This document shows positions 6,683 through 13,747 of a stretch of 20,113 bases of DNA, in pieces. The DNA comes from DATCVR01 sp036566745 (GTDB lineage: Bacteria > Actinomycetota > Actinomycetes > Jiangellales > Jiangellaceae), in contig DATCVR010000290.1 in NCBI GenBank assembly GCA_036566745.1, positions 1 to 20,113 on the forward strand, read 5' to 3'. Below the pieces are notes generated by a model that was not told where the DNA came from, made no database searches, and saw nothing but the letters and a program-made list of their open reading frames with translations. The position numbers and the translations under genes were made by a program. Positions within the stretch are counted from its first letter, which is position 1; each line of letters opens with the position of its first letter.

Positions 6683-6724
6683 TGGTCAGGGCCGGGTTCG
6701 ATCCGGCGACCTTCCGCTTTTCAG
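6683..6724. other. Probable attachment site core (tRNA-Phe 3' half)
   Basis: Integrase, 12-bp arm-like repeats and the tRNA 3' end lie in order within about 150 bp, the usual arrangement at one end of a tRNA-integrated element. The core normally covers the tRNA from the anticodon loop to the 3' end, which corresponds to these positions. The matching copy at the far end of the element is outside the window, so the exact limits cannot be set. Confidence 0.5.
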
Positions 6725-6755
6725 GCGGACGCTCTTCCAACTGAGCTACCTGACC
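6683..6755 (-). tRNA. tRNA-Phe (anticodon GAA)
   Basis: The minus strand folds into a 73-nt cloverleaf without an encoded CCA. The acceptor stem is GGTCAGG/CCTGACC, with D-stem GCTC/GAGC and D-loop AGTTGGAA. The anticodon stem TCCGC/GCGGA encloses loop CTGAAAA with anticodon GAA at 6720-6722, and the T-stem is GCCGG/CCGGC. The discriminator is A. The T-loop reads ATCGAAC, so position 54 is A instead of the nearly universal T of bacterial elongator tRNAs. All stems are fully paired, so the gene appears functional. Its 3' end faces the integrase gene, marking it as the element's attachment site. Confidence 0.95.
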
Positions 6756-6770
6756 TCGTGGAGCGCGACG

Positions 6771-6800
6771 AGTCTAGCCGACGAGCGCCGCCGAGCTGAA
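6771..6800 (-). promoter_or_regulatory. tRNA-Phe promoter
   Basis: On the minus strand a -10 hexamer TAGACT (6771-6776) lies 15 nt before the tRNA 5' end, with a -35-like TTCAGC (6795-6800) 18 bp further upstream. The TAnnnT -10 fits actinobacterial housekeeping promoters; the -35 is weak. Confidence 0.55.
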
Positions 6801-6810
6801 ATCGGCGGCG
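6786..6810. other. 9-bp perfect stem-loop between tRNA-Phe and csoR
   Basis: CGCCGCCGA (6786-6794) pairs exactly with TCGGCGGCG (6802-6810) around loop GCTGAAA. It overlaps the tRNA -35 region and lies upstream of the csoR promoter. There is no T-run on either side, so a classical terminator is unlikely. Confidence 0.45.
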
Positions 6811-6817
6811 GCCACCC

Positions 6818-6857
6818 CTGACCACGCACGATGGCGCCAAATACGGTAGGGGGGTAT
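6818..6857 (+). promoter_or_regulatory. csoR promoter with CsoR-type operator
   Basis: ATAC (6841-6844) and GTAT (6854-6857) flank a G-rich core (GGTAGGGGG), the pattern of CsoR boxes: inverted A/T ends around a G tract. The box covers a TACGGT -10 candidate (6842-6847), with TGACC (6819-6823) as a possible -35 at 18 bp spacing. Repression by copper-free CsoR that blocks the -10 is a natural model. The box overlaps an alternative upstream ATG at 6856, arguing against that start. Confidence 0.55.
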
Positions 6858-6891
6858 GGTGTCAATCGTGGCGACGAGCGAGGAGCACACC

Positions 6892-7173
6892 ATGGCCGGT
6901 TACATCAGCGCGAAGGACGACTACCTCAAGCGCCTGCGCCGCATCGAGGGCCAGATCCGCGGCCTGCAGCGGATGGTCGACGAGGACACCTATTGCATCG
7001 ACATCCTGACACAGGTGTCGGCCGCAAAGAAGGCCCTCGAGTCGGTCGCGCTCGGGTTGCTCACCGACCACATCCATCACTGTGTGGCCGATGCCGCCGT
7101 CAAGGGCGGCGACGAGCTCGACGCCAAGGTCAAGGAGGCCTCGGACGCGATCGGGCGGCTCGTCCGGTCCTGA
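6892..7173 (+). CDS. csoR: CsoR-family copper-sensing repressor
   Basis: This 93-residue all-helical regulator contains YLKRLRRIEGQIRGLQRMV (11-29), the family hallmark. The copper ligands of CsoR are all present: Cys35 (DTYC), His60 and Cys64 (DHIHHC), matching the C-H-C set of Mycobacterium tuberculosis CsoR. Start ATG 6892 has AGGAG (6881-6885) 6 nt upstream; an earlier in-frame ATG at 6856 lies inside the operator and would add 12 non-conserved residues. The protein dissociates from DNA when it binds Cu(I). The gene stands alone on the plus strand, convergent with the copper operon. No CopA or CopZ gene is next to it, so its targets may be itself and genes elsewhere. Confidence 0.93.
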   Translation: MAGYISAKDDYLKRLRRIEGQIRGLQRMVDEDTYCIDILTQVSAAKKALESVALGLLTDHIHHCVADAAVKGGDELDAKVKEASDAIGRLVRS

Positions 7174-7224
7174 CGATCCGGGTCCGGCGGGCCAGCACGG
7201 ACGATCCGTCCTGACTGCGCCGTC

Positions 7225-9246
7225 CTACGAGTTCTCTCGCCGCGATCGCTCGTCCAGCTCGGCGAGATACGCGTTGTAGGCCGTGCGCTCAGCCTCGGCG
7301 GTGCCCTCGCGTCGGTCGAATCGTCGTGCCTCGCGCTCGTCGGAGCGGTACCACTGCACGAAGAGCACGCCGATCACGAGCAGCCCGGGCAACTCGCCGA
7401 AGCCCCAGGTGATCTGCCCGGCGAGCGTCTGGTCGGCCAGCGGATCCGGCAGCCAGGGGATCTCGGTGCCCAGCTGTCGGTAGTAGTCGCCGGCGATCAG
7501 TCGTGACGATTCCATCAACGCCAGGCCGAAGAACGCGTGGAACGCCATCGCCAGCAGTTGCAGGACGACACGCGCGGGGAACGGCGGACGTTTGGGCAGT
7601 GGGTCGACGCCGATGAGCATCTCGTAGAACAGGTAGCCGACCAGCAGGAAGTGGACGCTCATGAGCATGTGGCCCGCGTGGTTGCGCATCGCCGTCTCGA
7701 ACAGGCCGGTGAAATAGACCCCGAACGAGCCGGTGACGAACAGCGCCAACGCCACCAGCGGATTCGTCAGGAATCGAGCCACCGGGCTCGACACCGCGGC
7801 GGTGATCCACTCGCGCGGGCCCATCTCACCCCGCCTGGCGGGCTTGATCGCCCGGAGGGCCAGCGTGATCGGCGCGCCGAGGACCAGAAGCACCGGGCTG
7901 ACCATCATCAGCGTCATGTGCTGGCCCATGTGGACCGACAGCATCGTCATGCCGTAGGTCATCAGCCCGGTCAGCTCGACCAGCCCGATCGTCGCGACGC
8001 CCAGCAGCCACGCGATCGTCCGGCCCACCGGCCAGCGATCGCCCCGACGCCGCAGCCGCCACACGCCGCCCGCGTAGAGCAGGACCGCGGCCAGGCAGCC
8101 GAGCGCGAACAGCGCGTCAGGGTAGATCCGGGTGATCAGATTGAGGCCGGTCAGTTCCGGCGGCGGCGGGAACCCGAGCAGCTCACGCACCGCCGAGATC
8201 GGGCCGAGATCCTCCGGCACAGGCGGCGCGGTGCGGCTGAGCGCCACGGCCAGGGCCATCGCCACGGCCATCACGACGACCTCGCCGGCCGCGAGCCGCC
8301 GGAACGCGCCCGGACGCCCGGCGTCGAGCAATCGCAGGGTGCGCCTGCGGTGGACGCCTCCGAAGAACCCGAGCACCACCAGGGCGGCGATCTTGCCGAG
8401 CAGGAGCAACCCGTATGCCGTCGTGAACAGGTCGGCGATCGACGTCACCCGCACAGCCGCGTTGAGGACGCCGCTGGCCGCGACCATGACGAAGCAGCCG
8501 AGTGCCACAGCCGAGTAGGCCCGGGCCACCCGGGGCAGGGCCCGCGTGCGCTGGCCCGCGTACCACGACACCGCCACCAGGCCGCCGACCCACAGCGCCA
8601 TCCCGACCAGGTGCACGATCAGAGCGACGGTGGCCGAGTGGTGGTAGTCGCCGGTGGTGGAGTGACCGATCAGGGCCGGCGGCAACATCGTCGCCAGGGC
8701 CAGGCACAGAAGCGCGATCGATCCGCCGTGCCCGAGTGTGAGCCGAGCGGCGGGGATCATGGCCAGCGCCACGACCACCACCGTGGCGTACGCCTTTCCC
8801 TGGCTCACGCTCGACGTGTAGGACATGAACGCGTTGCCGGACAGCGTCTCCATCAGGGGCTGTCCGACCAGGTCGGAGAGGGTGAGCAGGTGGACGACGG
8901 CGGCCGCCACCGCCCACACCAGGGCCACCCACGACGCCGCGCGGAGTGCGCGCAGGGCGTCGCGACCGAGCTGGCCGTCGCGCACCGGAAGGACCACGGC
9001 CAACCCGATCAGCCCCACGGTGACCGCAGCAGCGCCGTCGAGCACGACCTTGGCCAGCGGAAGGCCCCAGCGGGTCAGCGCGCCCGGATCGGACAGGCCC
9101 GGGATCGCGGTGCCCGTCCCCCCGCCTCCGAGGACCAGCGCCACCACGAGGGTCACCAGCGCCGCGACGACGGCCGCCGTCCCCCATCGCTGGATGGGGG
9201 GAGCGGGGTGTGGGCTCTGCCGCGTCGGCGCGTGGGTGGTTGCCAT
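7225..9246 (-). CDS. CopD-CtaG fusion: copper uptake / cytochrome c oxidase assembly membrane protein
   Basis: This 673-residue polytopic membrane protein has two halves. Residues about 20-340 are CopD-like, with GHSTTGDYHH (194-203) and His212 near VGMALWVGGL. Residues about 365-635 are a caa3-type CtaG domain with SVHMGQHMTLMM (437-448) and NHAGHMLMSVHF (522-533), whose histidines and methionines suit copper handling. The end is charged and cytoplasmic. Such fusions are common in Actinobacteria and are thought to import copper and deliver it to the CuB site of cytochrome oxidase. The start overlaps the copC stop by one base (TGATG), so the two are coupled. It is convergent with csoR, 51 bp apart, and I see no strong terminator in that gap. 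Confidence 0.92.
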   Translation of the reverse strand: MATTHAPTRQSPHPAPPIQRWGTAAVVAALVTLVVALVLGGGGTGTAIPGLSDPGALTRWGLPLAKVVLDGAAAVTVGLIGLAVVLPVRDGQLGRDALRALRAASWVALVWAVAAAVVHLLTLSDLVGQPLMETLSGNAFMSYTSSVSQGKAYATVVVVALAMIPAARLTLGHGGSIALLCLALATMLPPALIGHSTTGDYHHSATVALIVHLVGMALWVGGLVAVSWYAGQRTRALPRVARAYSAVALGCFVMVAASGVLNAAVRVTSIADLFTTAYGLLLLGKIAALVVLGFFGGVHRRRTLRLLDAGRPGAFRRLAAGEVVVMAVAMALAVALSRTAPPVPEDLGPISAVRELLGFPPPPELTGLNLITRIYPDALFALGCLAAVLLYAGGVWRLRRRGDRWPVGRTIAWLLGVATIGLVELTGLMTYGMTMLSVHMGQHMTLMMVSPVLLVLGAPITLALRAIKPARRGEMGPREWITAAVSSPVARFLTNPLVALALFVTGSFGVYFTGLFETAMRNHAGHMLMSVHFLLVGYLFYEMLIGVDPLPKRPPFPARVVLQLLAMAFHAFFGLALMESSRLIAGDYYRQLGTEIPWLPDPLADQTLAGQITWGFGELPGLLVIGVLFVQWYRSDEREARRFDRREGTAEAERTAYNAYLAELDERSRRENS

Positions 9247-9917
9247 CAGGATCCAGTGTCTCCCCGGTGCGGTCGTCGCCTTCCACCGGCCGCGAGGAAG
9301 GCGATCCCGACCACGCCGGCGGCTGCCGCGGCGATGATCACCACGAGCCAGACCGTGCTCGGGCCGGTCCCGCCCTCGCCGCCCACGACCGCCGAGGTCG
9401 CGTCCGCCGTCGCCGTTGCGCTGCCTGCCGGGCTCGCTGACGCGGAGTCGGTGGCCGAGCCGTCGGTGGCCGGGCCGTCGGTGGCCGGGCCGTCGGTGGA
9501 CGCGCTCGGCGAGCTGGTGCCCCCGGCCGCCATGGTGAACGTGACGGTGCCGCTGACCGGATGACCGTCGGCCGAGACCACGCGGTAGGCGATCGTGTAC
9601 TCGCCGTCCGGGAGGTCGTCGACCGCCTGGGTCACGGTGGCGCCCACGATCTCGGGATCGCCGGACTGGTACGTCCGCTCGTCCGGGTCGACGACGGCGA
9701 CCTGGGCGAAGCGGTTCTGGACCGGCTGGTCGAAGGTGAGTTCGACGACGCCGGGCTGGGTGGTCGCGGTCGATCCGTCCTCCGGCGAGGACGAGATCAG
9801 CGTGTTGTGCGCGGTGGCCGGGGACGCGGTCACCACGGACAGGACCACGGCGAGGACGGTGGCCGGGGCCGCGGCGAAAGCCACGATCCCGGCCACGCGG
9901 GTGCGCAGACTACGCAC
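9246..9917 (-). CDS. copC: CopC-domain copper-binding protein, membrane anchored
   Basis: A signal peptide (basic RSLRTRV, then a hydrophobic core ending SPATA) is followed directly by His, so the mature N-terminus is HNTLISSSPEDGS. That N-terminal His and the DGHPVSG motif are the Cu(II) ligands of CopC. The domain ends near TFTMAAGG. A low-complexity Ser/Thr/Ala/Asp linker with repeated DGPAT/DGSAT units follows, then one membrane helix and a basic tail. The protein is therefore extracytoplasmic and tethered. I chose GTG 9917 because it gives a normal signal peptide and only an 8-nt overlap with ycnI; GTG 9941 is the alternative (231 residues). It probably hands copper to the CopD half of the next gene product. 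Confidence 0.9.
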   Translation of the reverse strand: MRSLRTRVAGIVAFAAAPATVLAVVLSVVTASPATAHNTLISSSPEDGSTATTQPGVVELTFDQPVQNRFAQVAVVDPDERTYQSGDPEIVGATVTQAVDDLPDGEYTIAYRVVSADGHPVSGTVTFTMAAGGTSSPSASTDGPATDGPATDGSATDSASASPAGSATATADATSAVVGGEGGTGPSTVWLVVIIAAAAAGVVGIAFLAAGGRRRPHRGDTGS

Positions 9918-10635
9918 GAGACCGCCGCAGTGCGGCCGCACCGAAGCCCACCCCGGCCGCGCCGATCACGACGCCTCCCGCGGCGACGCCACGCGCGAGC
10001 GAGTCCGATCCGGCGTCGTCCTGGTCGGCGTCCGCTGCCGCGCCGGTGTCGTCGCCGGCCTCGGGATCGTGGCCGTGGCTGCCGTGCGCGTCCTCGCCGG
10101 TGGCCTCGACCACCTCGATCGAGGGCGCGGGGTGCTCGGGTTCCTCGTCGGCGGGCGGCTCGGACCACGCCACGACGGTGCCGTCGTCGTAGGTCTGCGT
10201 CGCCGGGAAGAGGTACGTGCCGGGTTCGGGCAGCGGACCCACCGACACGGCGAACTCGTCGAACTCGTCCGGGCCGATCCGGACGCCCGGGTCGGCCGTC
10301 CAGGTGACCGAGGTGACGGCCTCGTCGAGGGTAAGGTCGCCGGCCGTGACCGGTTCGGGGAGCGGCTCGCGCGCGACCACCGCGGTCCAGCCGGGGCGCG
10401 GCTGCACCCGCACCGAGGCGAACGGGGCGTCCGTGGGGAGGTCGAGCTGGACCTTCACGGTTCCCGCGGTGTCGGACTCGTTGGGGACGCGGACGGTGAT
10501 CTTCGACCAGCTGCCGGCGGCGTCGGAGTCGGGCCGGATCGTCACGTGGGCGGAGGCGATGGCCGGAAGGGCGAGCGCGAGGGCTGTGGCCGCGAGCGCG
10601 GCCGACCCAGCGCGCACGAAGGTGTGCTGACGCAT
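9910..10635 (-). CDS. ycnI: YcnI-family (DUF1775) copper-binding protein
   Basis: The 241-residue protein has a signal peptide ending IASA, then His30 and VTIRP, the YcnI signature. In characterised YcnI the mature N-terminal His with nearby acidic and Trp residues forms a monohistidine brace for Cu(II); here Trp157 (VVAWSEPP) fits the Trp position. The beta-rich domain runs to about 160. A linker rich in acidic residues and histidines (DAHGSHGHD, 182-190) and a C-terminal membrane helix with RRSRA end follow. The anchored layout parallels the neighbouring CopC. ATG 10635 starts the gene. It overlaps copC and belongs to the same minus-strand operon, probably as a copper chaperone at the outer face of the membrane. 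Confidence 0.92.
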   Translation of the reverse strand: MRQHTFVRAGSAALAATALALALPAIASAHVTIRPDSDAAGSWSKITVRVPNESDTAGTVKVQLDLPTDAPFASVRVQPRPGWTAVVAREPLPEPVTAGDLTLDEAVTSVTWTADPGVRIGPDEFDEFAVSVGPLPEPGTYLFPATQTYDDGTVVAWSEPPADEEPEHPAPSIEVVEATGEDAHGSHGHDPEAGDDTGAAADADQDDAGSDSLARGVAAGGVVIGAAGVGFGAAALRRSRA

Positions 10636-10697
10636 GAGATCAAGAGGTCCTGTCGATGCTGGGCGGCATGGTCACGCCGCCGGGAGGAAAGGTGTCG

Positions 10698-11258
10698 TCA
10701 GATGCCGAGCGGCACCGGCGGACCTCGCCTCGGCGTCGACCGTGCCACGTGGACCACGTAGCTGGGGGAGACGACGTAGGACGCCGGCCTCATGGAACAG
10801 TCCGGTGCCGCGTCGATCGGGTCGGCGACGAGTCGCCGCACCCGCGTGAGCAGCAGCGTGGCCGACAACGAGGCCAGCGACCACAGGGTGGCCTCGCCGC
10901 CGGCCACCAGGACGGTCAGGACCGCCGCGGCGAGCGCGTGGGCGCCGACCATCGCGAGGTCGGGGGCGACCGCGGGCGGGCCGTCGTGGTGCCCGGCCAG
11001 CGACAGCAGGACGTGGAAGGCGGGCTGGGACAGGACGAGCACGGCGCCGATCTCGAGCGCGGAGCGGCGGCGGTCGGCCAGCGCCACGCAGGCCACGCTC
11101 AGCAGCATCGCGGCGAGGACGAACCCGGTCTCGGTGGGCAGCCCGCCTCCGGCTGCCACGTGTCCGGCAGTGGGCGCGAGCAGGCAGGCAGCCGACAGCG
11201 CCAGGCCGCGCATGACGCGCGCGCGACCTCGGTCGAGTCGTCGGGCCTGCTTCGGCAC
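10698..11258 (-). CDS. Conserved membrane protein of the copper operon, function unknown
   Basis: This 186-residue protein has about five hydrophobic segments. Histidines occur at membrane edges (FHVLLSLAGHHDG, MVGAHALAA), followed by GGEATLWSL, a pattern I associate with membrane proteins found beside ycnI and copC in Actinobacteria. The C-terminal ~50 residues are hydrophilic and contain one Cys. The start is GTG 11258 with AAGGTGG a few bases upstream. It is the first gene of the probable four-gene copper operon, 62 bp before ycnI, and lies 35 bp downstream of the BCCT gene on the same strand. A part in copper transport is inferred from context only. Confidence 0.8.
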   Translation of the reverse strand: MPKQARRLDRGRARVMRGLALSAACLLAPTAGHVAAGGGLPTETGFVLAAMLLSVACVALADRRRSALEIGAVLVLSQPAFHVLLSLAGHHDGPPAVAPDLAMVGAHALAAAVLTVLVAGGEATLWSLASLSATLLLTRVRRLVADPIDAAPDCSMRPASYVVSPSYVVHVARSTPRRGPPVPLGI

Positions 11259-11293
11259 AGCGCCACCTTAGCCCGCGGGCCGAACCCGTCGGA

Positions 11294-13039
11294 TCAGCCG
11301 TCGGCCCGCCGCTCGTCGGTTGCGGCCTCGGTCGCGGCGTCGATCCCGGCCAACGCCCGGTCGATGCGCGAATCGATCTTCGAGCCGAATGTGTCGTCGA
11401 AGTTCTCCGACAGCTGCCCGGCCACGTGGCGATGGAACTCTTCGCGCTGCTGCCGGCGCTGGGCGGAGAGCAGCAGCTGGTGCTCGGCCCGGACGGCGCG
11501 GTAGCTGGCCACGCACAGTGCCACCATGACGAGGCTGAACGGCAGCGCGAAGGCGATGGCGGCGGTGCGCAGCGCGATCAGGCCGGAACCGTCCCGAGCG
11601 GTGAGGAGCAGGGCCACGGCCGCCAGTCCGATCAGTGCTGCGAACAGCACCCGGGTCCAGCGGGACGGCTCGGGATCGCCGCCGGAGCTGAGCGTCCCGG
11701 CCACCAGTGAGCTGGCGGCCAGCGGCGTGGTGGAGAAGATCACCACGAGGAGCAGGGCCAGGACGGACAGGACGGTTCCGCCGGGGAGGTCGGCGACCAT
11801 CTCGAACAGGACGTTCTCGCTGACGATCTCGCCGCCCGCCTCGACCAGCCCGCCGTCGCCGAGCAGTTGGTCGTGGATCGCGGTTCCGCCCATGACGGCG
11901 AACCACAGGAACGCCACAGCCGCCGGGACGACGAGCACCCCGCCGACGAACTCGCGGATGGTGCGTCCTCGCGAGATCTTGGCGATGAACCCGCCGACGA
12001 ACGGCGCCCACGAGATCCACCATCCCCAGTAGAACGTGGTCCACGCACCCTGCCAGGCCACGCCGGCGTCGCCGCGATAGGCGCCGAGGTCGAACGTCAG
12101 CGGCACGAGGTTCTGGAGATAGGCGCCGAAGGACTCCACGAACTCCCGCAGGAGGAACAGTGTCGGGCCCACGACCAGAACCACGACCATGAACACGATG
12201 GCCAGGACGATGTTGATGTTCGCCAGCCACTTGATGCCACGGCTGACGCCCGAGACCACGGACGCCATCGCGATCAGCGTGATGGCGGCGATCAGGAGGA
12301 CGAGCACGCCGTTGCTGGGCTGGTCGATCACCCCCAGGTGAACCAGCCCCGCGGAGATCTGCTTGACCCCGAGGCCGAGGGAGGTGGCCACGCCGAAGAC
12401 CGTCCCGACGATGGCGACGCCGTCCACCAGGTCGCCCGGCCAGCCACGGACCCGATCGCCCAGCAGGGGTTCCAGTGCCCAGCGGATCGAGAGCGGACGG
12501 CCCTTGCGGTGCACGGCGTAGGCCAGGGCCAGGCCGACCACGACGTAGATCGCCCACGCGTGGACGCCCCAGTGGAGAAACGTCTGGGCCATGGCCGTCT
12601 GGGCGAGCTCGACGTCGTCGCCGGTGGTGCCCGGCCGAGGCGAGGTGAGATGCGACAGCGGCTCGGCCGCTCCCCAGAACACCAGCCCGATCCCCATGCC
12701 GGCGCCGAACAGCATCGCGAACCAGGTCGTCAGCGAGTAGTCGGGCCGCGCATCGTCCGGGCCGAGCTTGATGTCGCCGAAGCGGCTCAGCCCCATCCAC
12801 ACGGCGAAGACCACGAAGCCGGCCACGGCGAGCACGTAGTACCAGTTGAAGCTGTTCACGATGGTCGACTGGATGCTCGCCATCCGCCGGCCGACCTCGT
12901 CGGGGAACGCCGCGGTCACCACGACCGACACGACGATCACCGCCAGCGCGGGATAGAACGCCCGCGGCGCCACGCCACCGGCCGAGATCCTGGTGATCTT
13001 CACAGTGGTCGGCTGGTCGGCCGGTGGCGTGATCGGCAC
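11294..13039 (-). CDS. BCCT-family betaine/choline/carnitine transporter
   Basis: The 581-residue protein has the twelve-helix BCCT pattern. GAGMGIGLVFWGAAEPLSH (112-130) holds the glycine-rich unwound helix used in Na+-coupled betaine binding (G-x-G-x-G). WTTFYWGWWISWAPFVGGF (333-351) is the family signature, with Trp340, Trp341 and Trp344 forming an aromatic substrate box. The last ~65 residues are charged and helical (QRRQQREEFHRH), like the osmosensing tail of BetP. The start is GTG 13039 after a GAGGTG ribosome site. Likely role: sodium-driven uptake of a compatible solute such as glycine betaine. It may be co-transcribed with the copper genes downstream but has no clear functional link to them. 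Confidence 0.94.
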   Translation of the reverse strand: MPITPPADQPTTVKITRISAGGVAPRAFYPALAVIVVSVVVTAAFPDEVGRRMASIQSTIVNSFNWYYVLAVAGFVVFAVWMGLSRFGDIKLGPDDARPDYSLTTWFAMLFGAGMGIGLVFWGAAEPLSHLTSPRPGTTGDDVELAQTAMAQTFLHWGVHAWAIYVVVGLALAYAVHRKGRPLSIRWALEPLLGDRVRGWPGDLVDGVAIVGTVFGVATSLGLGVKQISAGLVHLGVIDQPSNGVLVLLIAAITLIAMASVVSGVSRGIKWLANINIVLAIVFMVVVLVVGPTLFLLREFVESFGAYLQNLVPLTFDLGAYRGDAGVAWQGAWTTFYWGWWISWAPFVGGFIAKISRGRTIREFVGGVLVVPAAVAFLWFAVMGGTAIHDQLLGDGGLVEAGGEIVSENVLFEMVADLPGGTVLSVLALLLVVIFSTTPLAASSLVAGTLSSGGDPEPSRWTRVLFAALIGLAAVALLLTARDGSGLIALRTAAIAFALPFSLVMVALCVASYRAVRAEHQLLLSAQRRQQREEFHRHVAGQLSENFDDTFGSKIDSRIDRALAGIDAATEAATDERRADG

Positions 13040-13102
13040 TGCACACCTCGGTGGGCTGGTCGGGTGCCGGGACGTTCGGGATCAGGTCCGGCCGGAGGTA
13101 CC

Positions 13103-13131
13103 AAACTCGACAATTCCCGACCCACGGTCAA
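13103..13131 (-). promoter_or_regulatory. Possible promoter of the BCCT gene
   Basis: On the minus strand TTGACC (13126-13131) is a good -35, followed at 17 bp by GAGTTT (13103-13108), a poor -10. It lies 64 bp before the GTG start, in the 116-bp gap between the BCCT gene and the tctA remnant. I see no other candidate there. Confidence 0.3.
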
Positions 13132-13155
13132 GATCCAATCTCACCGTTGAGGGGC

Positions 13156-13690
13156 TCAGACCTGCGCCGGTTCCTCGGATTCGGCTGCTTCTCGTGTGGG
13201 GGCCGCGTGCTCCGCCCGGCTTTCGCGGTGCCGCGCCCAGAGGGACAGCGCCAGCAGGACGACCAGCAGGCCGTAGGCGATCACCGCGAACGGGCTGGAG
13301 ACCAGCGCCGACAGCTCGCCCTGGCTGATCGCGAGCGTGCGGCGCAATTGCTCCTCGGGCCATCGGGCCCAGGATCATGCCCACCACCAGCGGAGCGATC
13401 GGGTAGCCGTGGCGGCGTATGAAGAACCCGAGCAGGCCGACGACGAGGAGGAGGACGAGGTCGACGGTCGAGAAGTTCAGCGCGTAGCTGCCCAGAGCGG
13501 CGAAGACCAGGATGCCGGCATAGAGGTAGTGCCGCGAGATCTGCAGCACCTTCACCCAGATCCCGACCAGCGGGAGGTTGAAGACCAGCAGCATGACGTT
13601 GCCGAGGTAGAGGCTCGCGATCAGCGTCCACACGAGCACCGGCTGGTTCTGGAACAGCAGTGGTCCGGGCTGGATGCCGTAGGGGCCGCC
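13156..13690 (-). pseudogene. tctA remnant (tripartite tricarboxylate transporter permease), truncated and frameshifted
   Basis: Reading the minus strand from about 13690, YGIQPGPLLFQNQPVLVW begins a good match to the C-terminal third of TctA permeases (WTLIASLYLGNVMLLVFNLPL, then several membrane helices). About two thirds of the N-terminal part is missing, and the upstream bases run into the stop of the kinase gene. At ILGPMA the frame shifts: one extra G in the run 13357-13359 moves the expected EEQLRRTLAISQGELSALV, SSPFAVIAYGLLVVL into another frame that ends at 13156. No tctB or tctC genes are nearby. With both a 5' deletion and a frameshift, this is a decaying gene. Confidence 0.85.
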
Positions 13691-13747
13691 CCGAGCACCG
13701 GTACCGCCGGCTGGAGGGCTGAGCGACCCGCGATCGGGCCGCAGCGG

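Noticed and set aside
6856..6891. csoR start at 6856
   Set aside because: It lies inside the CsoR operator and -10 candidate; ATG 6892 has AGGAG and gives the standard CsoR N-terminus.
7174..7224. Terminator between csoR and the CopD-CtaG gene
   Set aside because: Only a 5-bp stem (GGACG/CGTCC at 7199-7211) with no T-run; too weak to call.
7537..9564. Long plus-strand open frame (about 675 codons) opposite the copper genes
   Set aside because: Its composition (Arg, Gln, His, Asp rich, no domain) is that of an antisense shadow of CopD-CtaG in GC-rich DNA; the minus strand encodes clear families.
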